The notes: generated by a model not told the origin, from the sequence alone. A DNA stretch of 64,000 bases from Glycine soja (GCF_004193775.1 NC_041007.1:28484850-28548849); one strand, 5' to 3'. Shown: positions 1-12,043, counted from the first letter of the stretch. Numbers and translations are program-made.

Positions 1-2636
1 TCTCAAGAGGTAAAACACCACTAGACGTGTAATCAATATCAAATTTAGATTCACTCTCAACATCAAATTCAGACATATGATCAAGTACAAATTCAGATTC
101 AATGCATGAAGAGTGACAGGCATGCAGGTTAGAATGAAGATCAGTCATGTATTCATCAACGATATGGTCAATTATTTTAGCATGAAATACAGAAAGATCT
201 TCAGGTGGGTGTTTCATAGCATCAAGAATATTAAAATAAACAGTTATATCACCAAACTCCATAGATAGTGTGCCTGCATATACATCTATCTTAGATCTAG
301 TAGTTTTCATAAAAGGTCTGCCTAGAATGATGGGAACTGATCTTTGAGAAAATCCCTCCTCCATATTCAAAATATAAAAATCAACAGGGAAAATAAGTTC
401 ACCAACTCTAACTTAGACATCCTCTATGAAACCAGCAGAATAGGCAACACTTCTATTAGCTAAATGAATTACCACATCAGTTGACTGTAAAGGACTTAGA
501 GATAGAGAATTAAAAATAGACAGAGGCATAACAATAACAGAAGCTCCTAAATCTAGCATGGCATTGTCAAACTTACTGTTCCCTATAATACAAGGTATGC
601 TGAATGTACCTGGATCTTTACATTTTTCAGGGATTTGGGGAACAGATTTACCAATCAATGCAGAGACATTTCTGCCCATGCTAATTCTTTCACTTCCTTT
701 AAGCTTCCACTTATGAGTGCACAACTCTTTCAAAAACTTAGCATATCTTGGAATTTGCTTTATTGCATCCAGCAGAGGTATGTTTACCTCTACTTTTCTA
801 AATGTTTCCAAGATCTCCTTCTCTGCCTCTTCCATTTTTTTGTTGGAAATTGCTCTTGGAGGGAATGGAAGAGGGATATGCTGCTTCTGTAAATCAGAAT
901 TACCAGTGGAAGATTCACCTGCATAGAAATTGTTAGGTAACTTACTCTTTAAATTTTTCTCATCATCTTTTTTTGGAGTAGAGTGAAGTTGGGCAGGTTC
1001 ATTTGCGGATGAGGAAGATGTTGCTGGTTGAGGTCCTTGACACTGGTTTCCCGACCTCAATGTAATGGCACTCACATTTTCGGGATTCTGGAAAGATTGA
1101 GAAGGTAATCTGTCAAAATTCTGGGACTGTTGTTGATTTAACTGTGTAGCCAATTGTCCCATCTGATTAGTTAAGCTCTGAATGGAGGCTCTGGTCTCTT
1201 GTTGAAACTGCATGTTTTGCATAGTCATTTGCCTCACGAGTTCTTCAAGGGAAGGTTGCGGAGGAGCCTCAACTATTTGTTGTTTCTGGGGTTGTTGCTG
1301 TTGATGTTGTTGTTGTTGATGCTGCTGGATTGGTGGAGGAACGTATGGTCTGCTTGGGCCAGCAATATTCTGAAAATAAGGCTGTTGTTGTTGCTGCTGT
1401 TGTGAAGGACTCGACCATCTAAGGTTGGGATGATTCCTCCACCCGGGATTGTACCTGTTGCTGGAGAGGTCATAATTGTTCTATTGTGGTTGATTTTGCT
1501 GCTGAGGTTGAGGAGGTCTATTGTAGATGTTTGCAGCATAAGCTTCAAGCTGTTCAATTGTTTCAGATTGCTGCATAGAAGGGCAAAGGTCTGTGTGGTG
1601 GTCGACAGAGGAGCATAAACCACAGAGTCTGGTGACAGGAGTAGATTTTTGATTCATGGCCAGTTGGGTTACCAGGCTAACCAAGGCATCTAGTTTACCT
1701 TTAAGCTTCTTAGTTTCAGATGATGCAGATGAGTTTGTGGCTACTTCATGCACTCCTTTAATGACTATAGCATCATTTCTGGTGCTAAACTGTTGGGAGT
1801 TGGAAGCCATCTTCTAAATTAAATTTCTGGCTTCAGCAGGGGTCATGTCTCCAAGGGTTCCACCACTGGCAGCATCTATCATACTTCTCTCCATGTTACT
1901 GAGTCCTTCATACAAATATTGGAGAAGAAGCTGCTCAGAATATCTGGTGGTGAGGGTAACTGGCACATAGTTTTTTAAATCTCTCCTAGTATTCATATAG
2001 GCTCTCTCCACTGAGTTGCCTAATGCCTGAAATATCCTTTCTGATGGCCGTGGTCCTGGAAGCAGGGAAATTTTTTTCTAAGAATACTCTCTTGAGGTCA
2101 TCCCAGCTCGTGATGGACCTTGGAGCAAGGTAATATAGCCAGTCCTTTGCCACTCTCTCTAAAGAATGAGGAAAAGCCTTCAGAAATATGTGATCCTCCT
2201 TGACATCTGTTAGTTTCATGGTGGAGTAGACAATATGGAATTCTTTCAGATGTTTGTGCGGGTCTTCACTTGCAAGGCCATGAAACTTTGGAAGCAAATG
2301 GATTAGTCCAGTTTTAAGAACATATGGGACATCCTCATCAGGGTATTGGATGCATAAGCTTTCGTGGGTGAAATCAGGTGCAGCCATTTCCCTTAGAGTC
2401 CTTTCACGGGGTGGAGGTTGTGCCATGTTCTCAGAATGTTCAACATCAGAATGTGCAAAATTATAATGCTCAAAATCAGGATGTTCAAAATCACCAATAA
2501 CAGAATGCACAGACTCACCAGTAACAGAATGCTCAGGATGCTCAAAAGGTATAAAATGATGCCTAATTAATCTATGAAATGTTCTATCTATTTCAGGATC
2601 AAAGGGTTGTAAGTCAGATGGATTGCCTCTAGTCAT
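1..2636 (-). pseudogene. gag-protease of element A, degenerate
   Basis: The start codon at 2636 opens a Gag beginning MTRGNPSDLQPFDPEIDRTF. A His/Glu-rich spacer full of EHS and EHP units follows, then the conserved retrotransposon Gag core (KDWLYYLAPRSI, SWDDLKRVFLEKNFPASR). After that come a glutamine-rich linker, a CX2CX4HX4C zinc knuckle (CGLCSSVDHHTDLC) and an aspartic protease site (AMLDLGAS). Below 412 the reading continues through the flap-like segment VPIILGRPFMK to the window edge. Against element B the frame is lost near 1985 (TAG where B has Trp, then a shift). TAG precedes KMASN at 1811-1813, frame shifts again near 1270-1480, and TAA follows FIEDV at 410-412. This is a relic of structural-protein coding, not a host gene. 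Confidence 0.9.
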
Positions 2637-3372
2637 ACACTACATTCAGCATGCACAACTAGTTGTCTTCTTATGCAAGTAATAGTGTAGGTTTCAACTA
2701 CAGCTACCATCAAATGATATCCAAATGACTTGAAATTTTGTGAGCAATACCCTAAAATCATGAAAGGATAGCACAAAAATTTTCAGACAAAAATTCAAAG
2801 TCTAACTATGGAAACTGCCTAAGTAAAGTTTAGAAAAATAAAACAATAAAACTTGAAAAATAAAAAAACCAGTAAACAGGCGATTTTGGCTAGTTAGAGA
2901 CCTCAGCCAGCCGAGGTCAGTAGCCACGATATGGGAAATTTTTTTCTACCCCAAATACATATATAATAATAGTCATTCTGATACCGGAACAAAAGTTATG
3001 GCCGTTTGAAGTTTTGCAAAACACAAGTTCTAAATTTTTTTTGAATCTCTCAAATCTAGCCACAACAAGTGTTCCTGATATTTTTCACACAAAATATGAG
3101 TCAAAAGAACCTACCACACCAAAATTCAGCCAAAAATAACAACCTTAACTATCAAAACAAAAATCGCCAATTAAATTGTCAGCAGTAGTCACTAATTCAG
3201 TCACTAATGCAATGATGTGTGAACAGTAACACATAACCAGTCTCTAATTCCGTCACTAAGCATCAATCATAGCAAAACATAAAAACTGAAACAGGGGAAG
3301 CGCTGAACAGAAAAACTAAACAACTAAACATAAAACACGAATTACTAGCTATTATGAACCTTTGGACACTGC
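2637..3372 (-). other. untranslated leader of element A
   Basis: This is AT-rich non-coding sequence between the primer site and the gag start. It aligns by eye with the leader of element B (56748-57418), including the shared phrase around 2995-3015. No coding potential or other insertion is seen. Confidence 0.75.
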
Positions 3373-3390
3373 TCCCCGGCAGCGGCGCCA
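3373..3390 (-). other. primer binding site, tRNA-Asp type (element A)
   Basis: On the minus strand this reads TGGCGCCGCTGCCGGGGA, which is complementary to the 3' end of plant tRNA-Asp apart from one base. It lies four bases inside the LTR edge, the normal place for minus-strand priming. Confidence 0.85.
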
Positions 3391-3394
3391 AATT

Positions 3395-4491
3395 TGATCG
3401 AGGCCATACCCGAATCAAATAAACATTAAAATACAGTAACTAGGAAGCGATCCTAGGTCGTTTCCCAACGAGCAATGATAAACCAAATGTTCATAATATA
3501 CTTGCAGTAATAATAACAATGGGGGGGGGGTAGTTTTTTTTTTGTGAATTAAAGAACAAGCGAATTGGAATACGAAATTAATAATAGTAAAAACGTGTTG
3601 TTTCCTCTAATTCAGAAGCCATTCTCTTGTCCTAGGTTATGAAGAATTCGTCCCTAACAGTTAACCACTTAATCCAACCCTATTTTAATTTACTAAGAGA
3701 AAATCAACTTAGGGTTGTCAATATGTAATTAGGCAACGCATACACCAATTAACCCTTCATTCATTAAGCATGAACGTAAGTTAAGCTTAGAGGCAATTAG
3801 TCGAACACGAAGCGTGCATAGATTAACATTAACGAATGTGGGTTAATTGGTGAAGGGAAAACTGCCAGGAAGCTACGTTATAAACAGAACCTCGAAGAGA
3901 GTTAAGCTTCGTCCTCAAAAGGAAACAACATCAGAAATTTAGCCTTCCATAATTTCAACAAAAGCACAAAAGGTAAATGAAGCTAAAGGCATAAAACGTA
4001 AATGAAAGCAGAAGAAGGAACAGAAAAAACAAAATTGCAATTGAAAGCAGAAAAAATGCAAAATGCCTTACGTGAACAGTAATCCAAAGCTAAAAGCATA
4101 AAACCTTAAAACCCTATGCTCTGAATAATGGAATCTCCCTTACACGAATCCCAAGGCTGCTATTTATAAGGATCACTCAGAGTCGCTGGGCCCTATTACA
4201 TTATTCTGGCCCAAAACAAAATAAACACTGAACATCATAAAAATAAAATTGCAATCTCCTAATTAGAAATTAACTAAGGTAAACACTGTTTTATTTGCCC
4301 TCTTTAAGTCCACAACCAAAATCCGGATTAAGCTCAATGCTTCATTAATTCCTGAAATTAGATTAAAAATATCAAATTAGCTAAATGAGCCGAAATAATA
4401 AAACTGCCTAATTAATTTGACAATTAAGACTAATCAGTAATTAAAATGGTGCACAAAGGTTTAAGAAATAGGAGAAAATAATGGCACATCA
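3395..4491 (-). repeat. 5' LTR of element A
   Basis: The LTR is 1097 bp with TG...CA ends. On the minus strand it begins TGATGTGCCATTATTTTC and ends CCTCGATCA next to the primer site. It is homologous to the solo LTRs at 4865-6029 and 37365-38431 and, more distantly, to the LTRs of element B. Confidence 0.9.
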
Positions 4492-4859
4492 TACTTACGT
4501 AATATGCAATTTGTATAATAGCAATGTTCAAACATTGACCATTGTGTGTTATTTCCCCAAGATCTTCATGCTTTATGTACAAGGGAATATTATCATTGTA
4601 CACCCGAAACATATTTGCATCCCATGACACTTGCATAGGCTTAAGGAAAAGTTGCGAGGTTATCAAAGTCATTTGGTATATGAGATCATCATCAAGTTCC
4701 AGCCTATCAGCAGAATTCATCGGTTTCTTTGGTACCTGTTTATCCTACACAATTAATAAACATAAGTTAATGATAGTCAAGACTTTATTTTGGTCAAATC
4801 CTTTTTTTTAATAATAATAAACACAAAAAAGAAATACATTTTTCCAAAAAATTCATTAC
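4492..4859 (-). pseudogene. CACTA transposon ORF fragment, Ulp1-protease-like
   Basis: Minus-strand codons from about 4720 to 4500 encode a peptide with QLFLKPMQVSWD, IPLYIKHEDLGEI and HNGQCLNIAIIQ. From memory this resembles the segment before the Ulp1-type cysteine protease domain in ORFs carried by legume CACTA (En/Spm) elements. The catalytic His/Asp/Cys region would lie further left and was replaced by element A. The matching upstream part of the same ORF is at 6030-6650 on the other side of a solo LTR. The family assignment rests on recalled similarity only. Confidence 0.6.
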
Positions 4860-4864
4860 AAGAT

Positions 4865-6029
4865 TGATGTGCCATCATTTTCTTCTATTTTTTAAACCCT
4901 TTTTGCACCATTTTAATTATTGATTGGTCTTAATTGTCAATTAATTAGGCAGTTTTATTATTTGGGCTCATTTAGCTAATTTGATGTTTTTAATCTAATT
5001 TCAGGAATTAATGAAACATTGGGCTTAATCCGGATTTTAGTTGTGGACTTGAAGAGGGCAAATAAAGGAGCGCTTACCTTAGTTAATTTCTAATTAAGAA
5101 ATTTCGCAATTTTATTTTATGTTGTTCAGTGTTTATTTCGTTTTGGGCCAGAGTATTGTAATAGGGCCCAGTGACTTTGAGTGACTCTTTTTAAATAGCT
5201 GCCTTGGGATTCGTGCAAGGCATTCTGTTATGCTATTCATTATTCAGAGCTTTGTTTTAGGGTTTTCGTTTTTCTGTTTTGATGCTTCTGAGTTCGTAAT
5301 GCAATTTTACGTTTTCTGCTTCTAATTACAATTTCGTTCTTGCTTCTTCTTCTACTCTCATTTACGTTTCTGTTCCATTTTACATTTCTGTTCGTTTACG
5401 TTTCTGTTCATTTACGTTTCCGTTCATTTACGTTTCTGCTTCATGTTTCAATTGCGTTTTCTGTTTGAATCCATGGAAGGCTAGATTTTCTGGTGTTGTT
5501 TCCTTTTGAGGACGAAGCCCAACTCTCTTTGAGGTTTCGCTTGTAATGTGGTTTCCTGGCAGTTCTCCCTTCACCAGTATCCCAAATTCGTGAATATTAA
5601 TCAGTGCACGCTTCGTGTTCGATTAATTGCCTCTGAGCCTAACTTGCGTTCATGCTTAATGGACGAAGGGCTAACTGGTGTATGTGGTGCCTAATCACGT
5701 ATTGAAAACCCTAAGTTGATTTTCGCTTAGTAAATTGAAATAGGGTTGGATTAAGTGGTTGACTGTTAGGGACGAATTCTCCATAACCCAGGATAAGAGA
5801 ATGGCTTCTGAATCAGAGGAAACAACCCGTTTTTAATATTAGTAGTTTCGTATTCCAGTTTACTTGTTCTGCTCTTTAATCACAAAACAAACAAACCCCC
5901 CCAATCGTTACTGTTACTGCAAGTATATTATGAACATTTGGTTTGTCACTGCTCGTTGGGAAACGACCTAGGATCACTTCCTAGTTACTGCATTTTCATG
6001 TTTATTTGATTCGGGTACGACCTCGATCA
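4865..6029 (+). repeat. solo LTR, Athila-type (element A family)
   Basis: The LTR is 1165 bp, begins TGATGTGCCATCATTTTC and ends CCTCGATCA. It is flanked by the perfect 5-bp duplication AAGAT (4860-4864 and 6030-6034). No internal sequence remains, so the element was reduced by LTR-LTR recombination. It splits the CACTA ORF. Its orientation is opposite to that of element A. Confidence 0.95.
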
Positions 6030-6650
6030 AAGATGTTTTAGGTATGCAATAAAGGTGTTCATGGCCTGTCCCACTAACAAAACCTCTTCAGTGTGTATAA
6101 GGATGCAAGCATCAACATCTCGAACTTCATCAACACCCACCTTCACCTTATTATTGGCCAAACGCACACGGTGTAAGGTTGACGACCCCTCATAAACTCT
6201 CCTAAGGGCAACCAAGTAAGGAGGAATGTCATCAGCATACAACCTACCCCTATTTGAGATATCAATGTTAAGGTCCTACCTTGCGGGATCAACACAACTT
6301 CCCTTTGTGTTCACATGAGCACCAAAATGAGCTACATTTGGCTCAATTGGATGTGGTTGCTAGGATTACATCTGGCTGAAGAACGTTAGTTGTTTCGTCA
6401 CTTTTTCAGTGATCGATTATTCTAACTCGTCTCTAATATTCTGTGTCAACTCCTTTTTAAGAATTTGTTTCAGTCGATCCAGCCCTTCTGGGCCTATCAA
6501 TGTAGATGTGCGAGACTTTGTGATGGTGGTCCAAAGTATTGTCTAATGGTGACATTGAATCCAGTAGCACAGACTCTACCAGGGTGTTCTGGTTGCCCAA
6601 TGATAGTAGTCAGTACATCCTGATGTCCATGTGTAACAAAGGTATCCTGT
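6030..6650 (-). pseudogene. CACTA transposon ORF fragment, upstream half
   Basis: On the minus strand, 6242-6027 encodes YADDIPPYLVALRRVYEGSS followed by VGVDEVRDVDACI and EEVLLVGQAMNTFIAYLKHL. Degenerate codons before it (about 6640-6500) contain IIGQPEHPGRVCATG and IRQYFGPPS. I recall these phrases from the linker ORF of soybean CACTA elements that ends in a Ulp1 domain. Stops and shifts interrupt the reading. Element X starts at 6651 and cuts the fragment off. Confidence 0.6.
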
Positions 6651-8067
6651 TGTTAGTCGGTGAAAACGACTAACTTTTGTGTATAAAACTGGTGTAAATT
6701 GTATCAAACTCTTCGAATTTATGGTTATTTTGTAGTGTTATAAGTATTTTCTGTTAAGTATAGGTAATAAATACTTAGTACTTCCATTTTGTGTGTTTAA
6801 TAATCATTTTCTCTCAATTTCAGGTTAATTTGGCAAGCTTTGAAAAGTTCTATTTTTCACCTTCTCGCTAAGCCAATTTGCTGGCTTAGAGAGCGTCCGT
6901 TAAGCGCAACACTCGTGGGCTAAGCGCGAGGAAGACTCTGGAAGAAGATGAGCTGTACAGGTTCGCTAAGCACACCAATTCATCTCACTAAGTGCACCGC
7001 TTCAGTTCATCCGCTAAGCGAGAAAGGCACGCACTAAGCCGAAATTCACTAATGTGCGCTAAGCGATCCATAAGTGCGCTAAGCGCACGAGCACGAACAA
7101 GATCACCTATTTAAGCCTGAAATTAGATTTTAGAGGGAGAGTTTGGACTAGGATTCAGAGCTTTGCATGTCTAGGGTTTCTAGAGAGAGAAAGGTCCAAG
7201 TTCTAGAGAGTTTTGAGAGATTTTGCTGTGTGAAGAACTGCAGAGACCAAAGCTTGAAGCAGGAGCCGATTTGAGAATTTGAGATGAGTTTGTGAGTGAT
7301 TGTGAGATCCTAGAGGTGAAGGAGACATCCTCACCACTTGTATTTTTGCAATCTTTCATCTTGTTCTTCTCTTTGTTGTAAAGAAGGCTTCTTGGTATGC
7401 AAAACTAAATCCTCTGTTGGATCTTCCCTGTAGGTACCTGATGTAAATATATTTTTATCTATTTAATGATGTTTTGTGTGTTCTCTGTGCTATCTGCTTT
7501 TCACTCCAGTATGCCTTTACCTTGATCACGTAGATGCATGCTTTGTTAGGGTCATTCAACAGTGGAAACTGGTCTGACTCTAAAGTCCTTGATAGTACAG
7601 GGCTATGTTGTCACACTATCACGAGGAATCGGGGTTCGATAAGTTAGTTGTATATGTGTGTCTTAATGCGGTCCTGGTTGAGTTTAGTCTTACAAGAGGA
7701 ATCTACGGACGATGCTTGATCAGGATTAGGCTAAATTATCACGAGGAATCGGGGTTTAGTATCTCAGGAGACACCATAAAAACACATGAGCATAGTTAAA
7801 TAGAGAATATCTTTTCCGCATCAGGCACCTATTAGGAAGACCAACATGTTTCTACTTGTTTTTACACATCTTTTCTCTCGTGTGATTTTCTTTCTTTTTG
7901 CATAGATAGTTTATACACCTGTTCATATTCACAATTATCTTTACACACCAGACACTTATTTTCTGAAATAGCTTACCAAATAACACAAGTTCCCTGAGAG
8001 TTCGATACTCGGTTCTTATCGTTTTATACTACTTGTGCGATTCGGTGCACTTGCTGGAAGTCTAACA
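6651..8067 (+). repeat. 5' LTR of element X
   Basis: The LTR is 1417 bp, begins TGTTAGTCGGTGAAAACG and ends GGAAGTCTAACA. It matches the minus-strand LTR at 38717-40170 over most of its length. The U3 part (about 6860-7090) is studded with CGCTAAGC-type octamers. The unit at 7605-7760 contains the phrase CACGAGGAATCGGGGTT twice. Confidence 0.9.
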
Positions 8068-8073
8068 AGTTTT

Positions 8074-8091
8074 TGGCACCGTTGTCGGGGA
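8074..8091 (+). other. primer binding site of element X
   Basis: The site reads TGGCACCGTTGTCGGGGA, two mismatches from the tRNA-Asp complement TGGCGCCGTTGCCGGGGA. It lies six bases after the LTR end. Confidence 0.8.
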
Positions 8092-8464
8092 ACTTCTTTT
8101 TATTTGGGAAGTTAGTTCATCTTTAGGTGTCTATTCTTTATTTGTTATTCTTTGATTGTTTTCGTGAATATTTGTTATTAATTCCTATTTGTCTTTTCTT
8201 GTTAAATTGGATAACCGCTGCTCTGTTAGTATTCTGCATGTATAGATTCTCCTGCAGGTGATCTAGTTATTCCTAAATAAGGCAACTCTTTCACCGCTAT
8301 ATCATGAAGATTATTATCTCAATTCCATTAATGAATTGTGATTTAGCCGGAGGAGAGCATCACAAGGACAATTGTTATTTTTATTCTATAAATAAATTTC
8401 ACCGGAAACAGGAACCGATCATGTACGATTACCATGAGAAAGAAAGAGCCCCTGATCTTGAAAG
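8092..8464 (+). pseudogene. leader and gag start remnant of element X
   Basis: Short leader sequence is followed by broken codons for an acidic Gag N-terminus (around 8250-8464), with several stops. It continues at 11168 beyond the Tekay-like solo LTR. There is too little to define domains. Confidence 0.5.
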
Positions 8465-9900
8465 TGTAACACCCTAATATATATATATCTATATATTATT
8501 AGTAATTATGTTTGATGTTTGATTATTTGTTGCGTTATTTTTATCCGTAATTATTTTTAAGGAAGTTAATTTAGTTAATAGAGGGGTGTGGATAGATAAG
8601 GATCTAGCTTCTCAAAGAAGCCTCTTGAGAAAGCTTCTCAAAGAAGCCACGAGGAAGCTTCTGGAGAAAGCCTCTTAATGAAGTTTCTAGAGAAAGCTAC
8701 ATGAAGCTGCCTCGGTAACAACGCTGTCCAGCCTTCGTTAACCGTTGGATCTTGTCGAAATTTGGGCTGCAACTTCACAAGACACTTGTCCATGATCTGA
8801 CCGTTGGGATCTTTGAGAAGATATCTGGAGTTTGCTAGAAGTCTCTTAATGAAGCTTCTGGAGGAAGCCTCTTAATGAAGCTTCTAGAGAAAACTACATG
8901 CAGCTGCCTCGGTAAAAACGCTTCCCAGCCTTCGTTAACCGTTGGATCTTCTCGAAATTTGGTTTTCAACTTTACAAGACAATTTTACATGATCTGACCG
9001 TTGGGATGGTTGAGAAGATGTCTGGAGTGTGCTAGAAGCTTCCGTTCCCGAGAGCATCTCTTATTTAAGCATTTCAGCCTTTGCTTTCGTGTAGCTTAGG
9101 AAAAACGTCATTTCTTCTTCTTTCTTTCTTCCAAAGCCATTTCTAAAGTTCCAAGAAATTTCTCCATCACCCACAGCCACCATTAGCCACCACAAACCAT
9201 CATTGTTCTCCATTGAAAACCCACACCAAGAGGAACCCTTCAACCGAAGCGGAATCTTCCAACTTGGCTTGCGGTTCCGGTAGAGAATGAAAACCCTAAT
9301 CCGACCTTTCGTTTTTTTTCGAGAGACTTGTGTGGAATCGACGAGCAAGGACAAAAAGGAATCTTCAAGTGACGCGACAAGGAATCCGTGGGGTAGCTCA
9401 CGATAGGTAAGGGGAGTTTATTATAAAATTTACCGTTTTAACACCATAGTTAGGGTCAGGGAACCTAGCTATGAGGATATCTGCCTGTCCCTGTTGCATG
9501 CTGATTTTTCTTCAAAGAAAATTACTTTTTAACTAATGGGATGCGATATATGTATGTATTGTGATGAATGATATTGTTTTGGTTGTTTCAAATGTGTTGT
9601 TTGAAGATCATGCGTGTGGAAATGATATTGTTGTGTTTGTTTGAATTGTTGTTGTTGTTGCTATTGAGGATTTTAATTGATATGTGATGATAATGATAAT
9701 TATGATGATATTGATTTGAGATGATGTTGTTAATAAAGACCATGTCAACATGAATTGTTATTATTGATGAATATGTGAATATGAAATGAGGTTGTTGTTG
9801 TTGTTGATAACGTCATTGAGATGAGATGATATTTATGTTGTGAATGACATGGAAATACGATTTGTTGATTGATGTTGGAAATGCATTGGCATGTGCATGT

Positions 9901-10150
9901 TGTGTATGTTCGTGGGGGGCACTGTGCACTGACCTTTCAGGGTCTTTGGCACTAGCTTTTGGCCACGTTCATACGTTGGATGTTGTGTATGATCGTGGGG
10001 GGCACTTTGCACTGACCTTCCAGGGTCTTTGGCACTAGCTTTTGGCCACGATCATACGTTGTATGAAGTGTATGTCATGGGGAGTAGAGTGCACTGACCT
10101 TGTCGGATGGCCCAGACGTGGGTAACTAGCGTGGTTAGAGAATCTAAGCA
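9901..10150 (+). repeat. about 82-bp tandem repeat inside the Tekay-like LTR
   Basis: Two near-complete units start at about 9901 and 9983 (GTGTATG followed by TCGTGGGGGGCAC), and a decayed third starts near 10067. Each unit holds the phrase GGGTCTTTGGCACTAGC. The array is not protein coding. Confidence 0.8.
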
Positions 10151-10896
10151 TTTTTGAGGGGATGCTTAGGTGCTTTAATTGGTCCATGGTCTTTGGCACT
10201 TACTTTTGGCCGTGATCATAGCTCATACGACACAGGAAATAGAGTAATTGTGGCCAAGTGTACTTTGTACTAGGGGGCTGTCACCTGGTAGGGAACACCT
10301 TTGGGCTCCCAGGCTGATCACCTATGGGAGGGGGGCTGTTACGTGCACAACCGGGTGGTCTCGACAAACTCAGCGCAGTTCCCTAAGTGAGAGTGTCGTG
10401 TGGACACGCTTAGGCTATTTCCTGAGGTTTGTTTGTTGTTGGTACGTACCACATTACATCTGAGTGTTGAGTCAGGTGCATGCATCATTCTGTGCAGCCT
10501 TGATTGGGTCCATGGATGGATGATGAGTAATTGTTGGATGTGAGTGATGAATATTTGTTGGATATGAGTGTTGAATAATGATTGTTTGTGTATGCTTATC
10601 ATGTTTGCCTGTGTTCCTTGCTAATTTTGGTTATTTGGAATTGGTATTGGTTCTTTTATAATAAACTCACCCTTGCAATTTTGTATCGTGTGGTTGATAC
10701 CTGTGATGATCACGAACCTTGTTCGTGGGAGCAGAATGACAGTGGCAGGGTGTAGGGAGTAAGATTCTGGTGAGGAGCCGCCGAGCCGACGTGATGACGT
10801 TGGCGTTATTTTGGGAGAGAGTTGTGTTTTGTAATCAACTTCTCCGTAGTTGGTTTTTAAGTTTTATTTTGTTGAGTTAAAGATGTAAAACTGGAA

Positions 10897-10903
<7 letters not shown>

Positions 10904-10942
<39 letters not shown>
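10904..10942. repeat. (AT)n microsatellite
   Basis: An uninterrupted AT dinucleotide run of about 38 bases lies in the Tekay-like LTR. Confidence 0.9.
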
Positions 10943-10945
<3 letters not shown>

Positions 10946-11167
10946 CATATTTAATTTTCGTTATGTGTATGACATGTACCGAATTATTGTTTCTATGTAA
11001 TTATGCATATTCACTTAAGTAATGGCGTGTTGTTGGATGAATTTATGTTGTAACAAAATCACATCTATTTTCATAAGCAAAAATTAAGGGAGTTCTTTTT
11101 ATAAAAAAAAATTGAAATTATCAAATATTAGAGTGTGGATACCGTAGCGACGAGGCGGGTCGTTACA

Positions 11168-11386
11168 GAAAGTATTTTGGCAAACTTCATGACATACCAA
11201 GCTAGCTCTAAAGGTTACTGTTATTTCATGCAATAATAGGGAACTCAATTTGAAAGGAACCAGTCTTCTGTAGGTTATCAATGGGAGTCATACCGGCAAT
11301 CTGATTATCACAATAAAGCAGAAGAAGTTCTTAATCTTGATGATCTATTAATGCAATTCAAAGATACTGTAGAGTTAATACAATAG
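11168..11386 (+). pseudogene. gag fragment of element X
   Basis: Codons with stops read FMTYQASSKGY and then SVGYQWESYRQSDYHNKAEE up to MQFKDTVE at the SIRE1 insertion. The reading resumes at 31123 with RRTETQISKLVDDMTNAT, so the composite lies within one gag. Confidence 0.75.
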
Positions 11387-11562
11387 TGTTAGTGCTTAGC
11401 TCTACTGAGTGTTTGAAAGATTGGCTAAGATTTTGTTAAAACATAAGCACTTAGACAATGAAGGAAAGCTGGAGTTGCTGCACATGATGTCCAACGTTAT
11501 GTCAAAGAATAAGATCGGGCTGCACAATGCACAAGGCAAGATGAAATGTCAAATGAAGAATT

Positions 11563-11775
11563 GAAGCTGCAGGATTCACGATGTCGGATACAATGTCCAG
11601 GACATCCTGCCTGAAAATACTGGAATTGCTAAAAGCATTGAAGCTGCAGGATCCACGATGTCGGATACAATGTCCAGGACATCCTGCCCGAAAATACTGG
11701 AGTTGCTAAAAGCATTGAAGCTGCAGGATCCACGATGTCGGATACGATGTCCAGGACATCTGGCCCGAAAATACT
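11563..11775 (+). repeat. 77-bp tandem repeat, about 2.8 units, in LTR U3
   Basis: Units start at 11563, 11640 and 11717 with GAAGCTGCAGGAT. Each carries one GATGTC-N6-(A/G)ATGTC-N3-GACATC motif. The same array is in the 3' LTR (about 30098-30310). Confidence 0.93.
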
Positions 11776-12036
11776 GGACATATAAATCTGTTATATCTTT
11801 AACAGATTATTGTGCAGTTAGCAAGAGATTAGATGATCTATCTTTAGGAACGAATTAAAAGATAATTAAAGTTCGAATTACAAACTAGAAGAGTTTTTTC
11901 AGGGATTAAAGATTAAAGATTAAAGATAAAAACTAAAAGATCAAACTGTATCTTTTAGATCTTTAAGTGCAGATTTTTCAGAAGAATGATAGATCTCATC
12001 CAGCACAAGAAGTTGCAGCCCAGATACGCTCACTGC

Positions 12037-12043
12037 TATATAA
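12037..12043 (+). promoter_or_regulatory. TATA box of the 5' LTR
   Basis: TATATAA lies before a plausible transcription start in the LTR, the usual place for the retroelement RNA polymerase II promoter. Confidence 0.6.

Larger units (their letters stand above)
1..4491 (-). mobile_element. Athila-type Ty3/gypsy retrotransposon A, 5' part, cut by window edge
   Basis: Read on the minus strand from the right, the order is 5' LTR, tRNA-Asp-type primer site, untranslated leader, gag and the start of pol (protease). The rest of pol and the 3' LTR lie left of the window. The gag and protease closely resemble those of element B (41403-58571), so A and B belong to one family. The element is inserted in a CACTA fragment that continues at 4492. 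The first five bases outside the LTR are TACTT, which is the expected target duplication, but the partner copy is out of view. Gag is broken by in-frame stops and frameshifts, so this copy is dead. Confidence 0.9.
8465..11167 (+). repeat. solo LTR, Tekay-like (chromovirus type)
   Basis: This 2703-bp block begins TGTAACACCC and ends GTCGTTACA. It is flanked by the perfect duplication GAAAG (8460-8464 and 11168-11172). Long LTRs with these ends are typical of Tekay/Del chromoviruses, which is recalled knowledge. No gag or pol is present, so it is a solo LTR or a very small non-autonomous element. It contains an array of AGCTTCT-type motifs near 8605-8890, an 82-bp tandem repeat near 9901-10150 and an (AT)n run. 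The right end recurs at 33874-34544. Confidence 0.88.

Noticed and set aside
1199..1405. Leucine-rich plus-strand peptide that looks like a membrane segment
   Set aside because: It is the complement of the glutamine-rich linker of gag in element A.
4742..4864. Promoter or host gene between element A and the solo LTR
   Set aside because: Only CACTA-like codons and AT-rich sequence are present, with nothing to support a separate gene.
9061..9354. 97-codon minus-strand frame in the Tekay-like LTR
   Set aside because: It lies wholly inside an LTR defined by a target duplication and has no recognisable domain.
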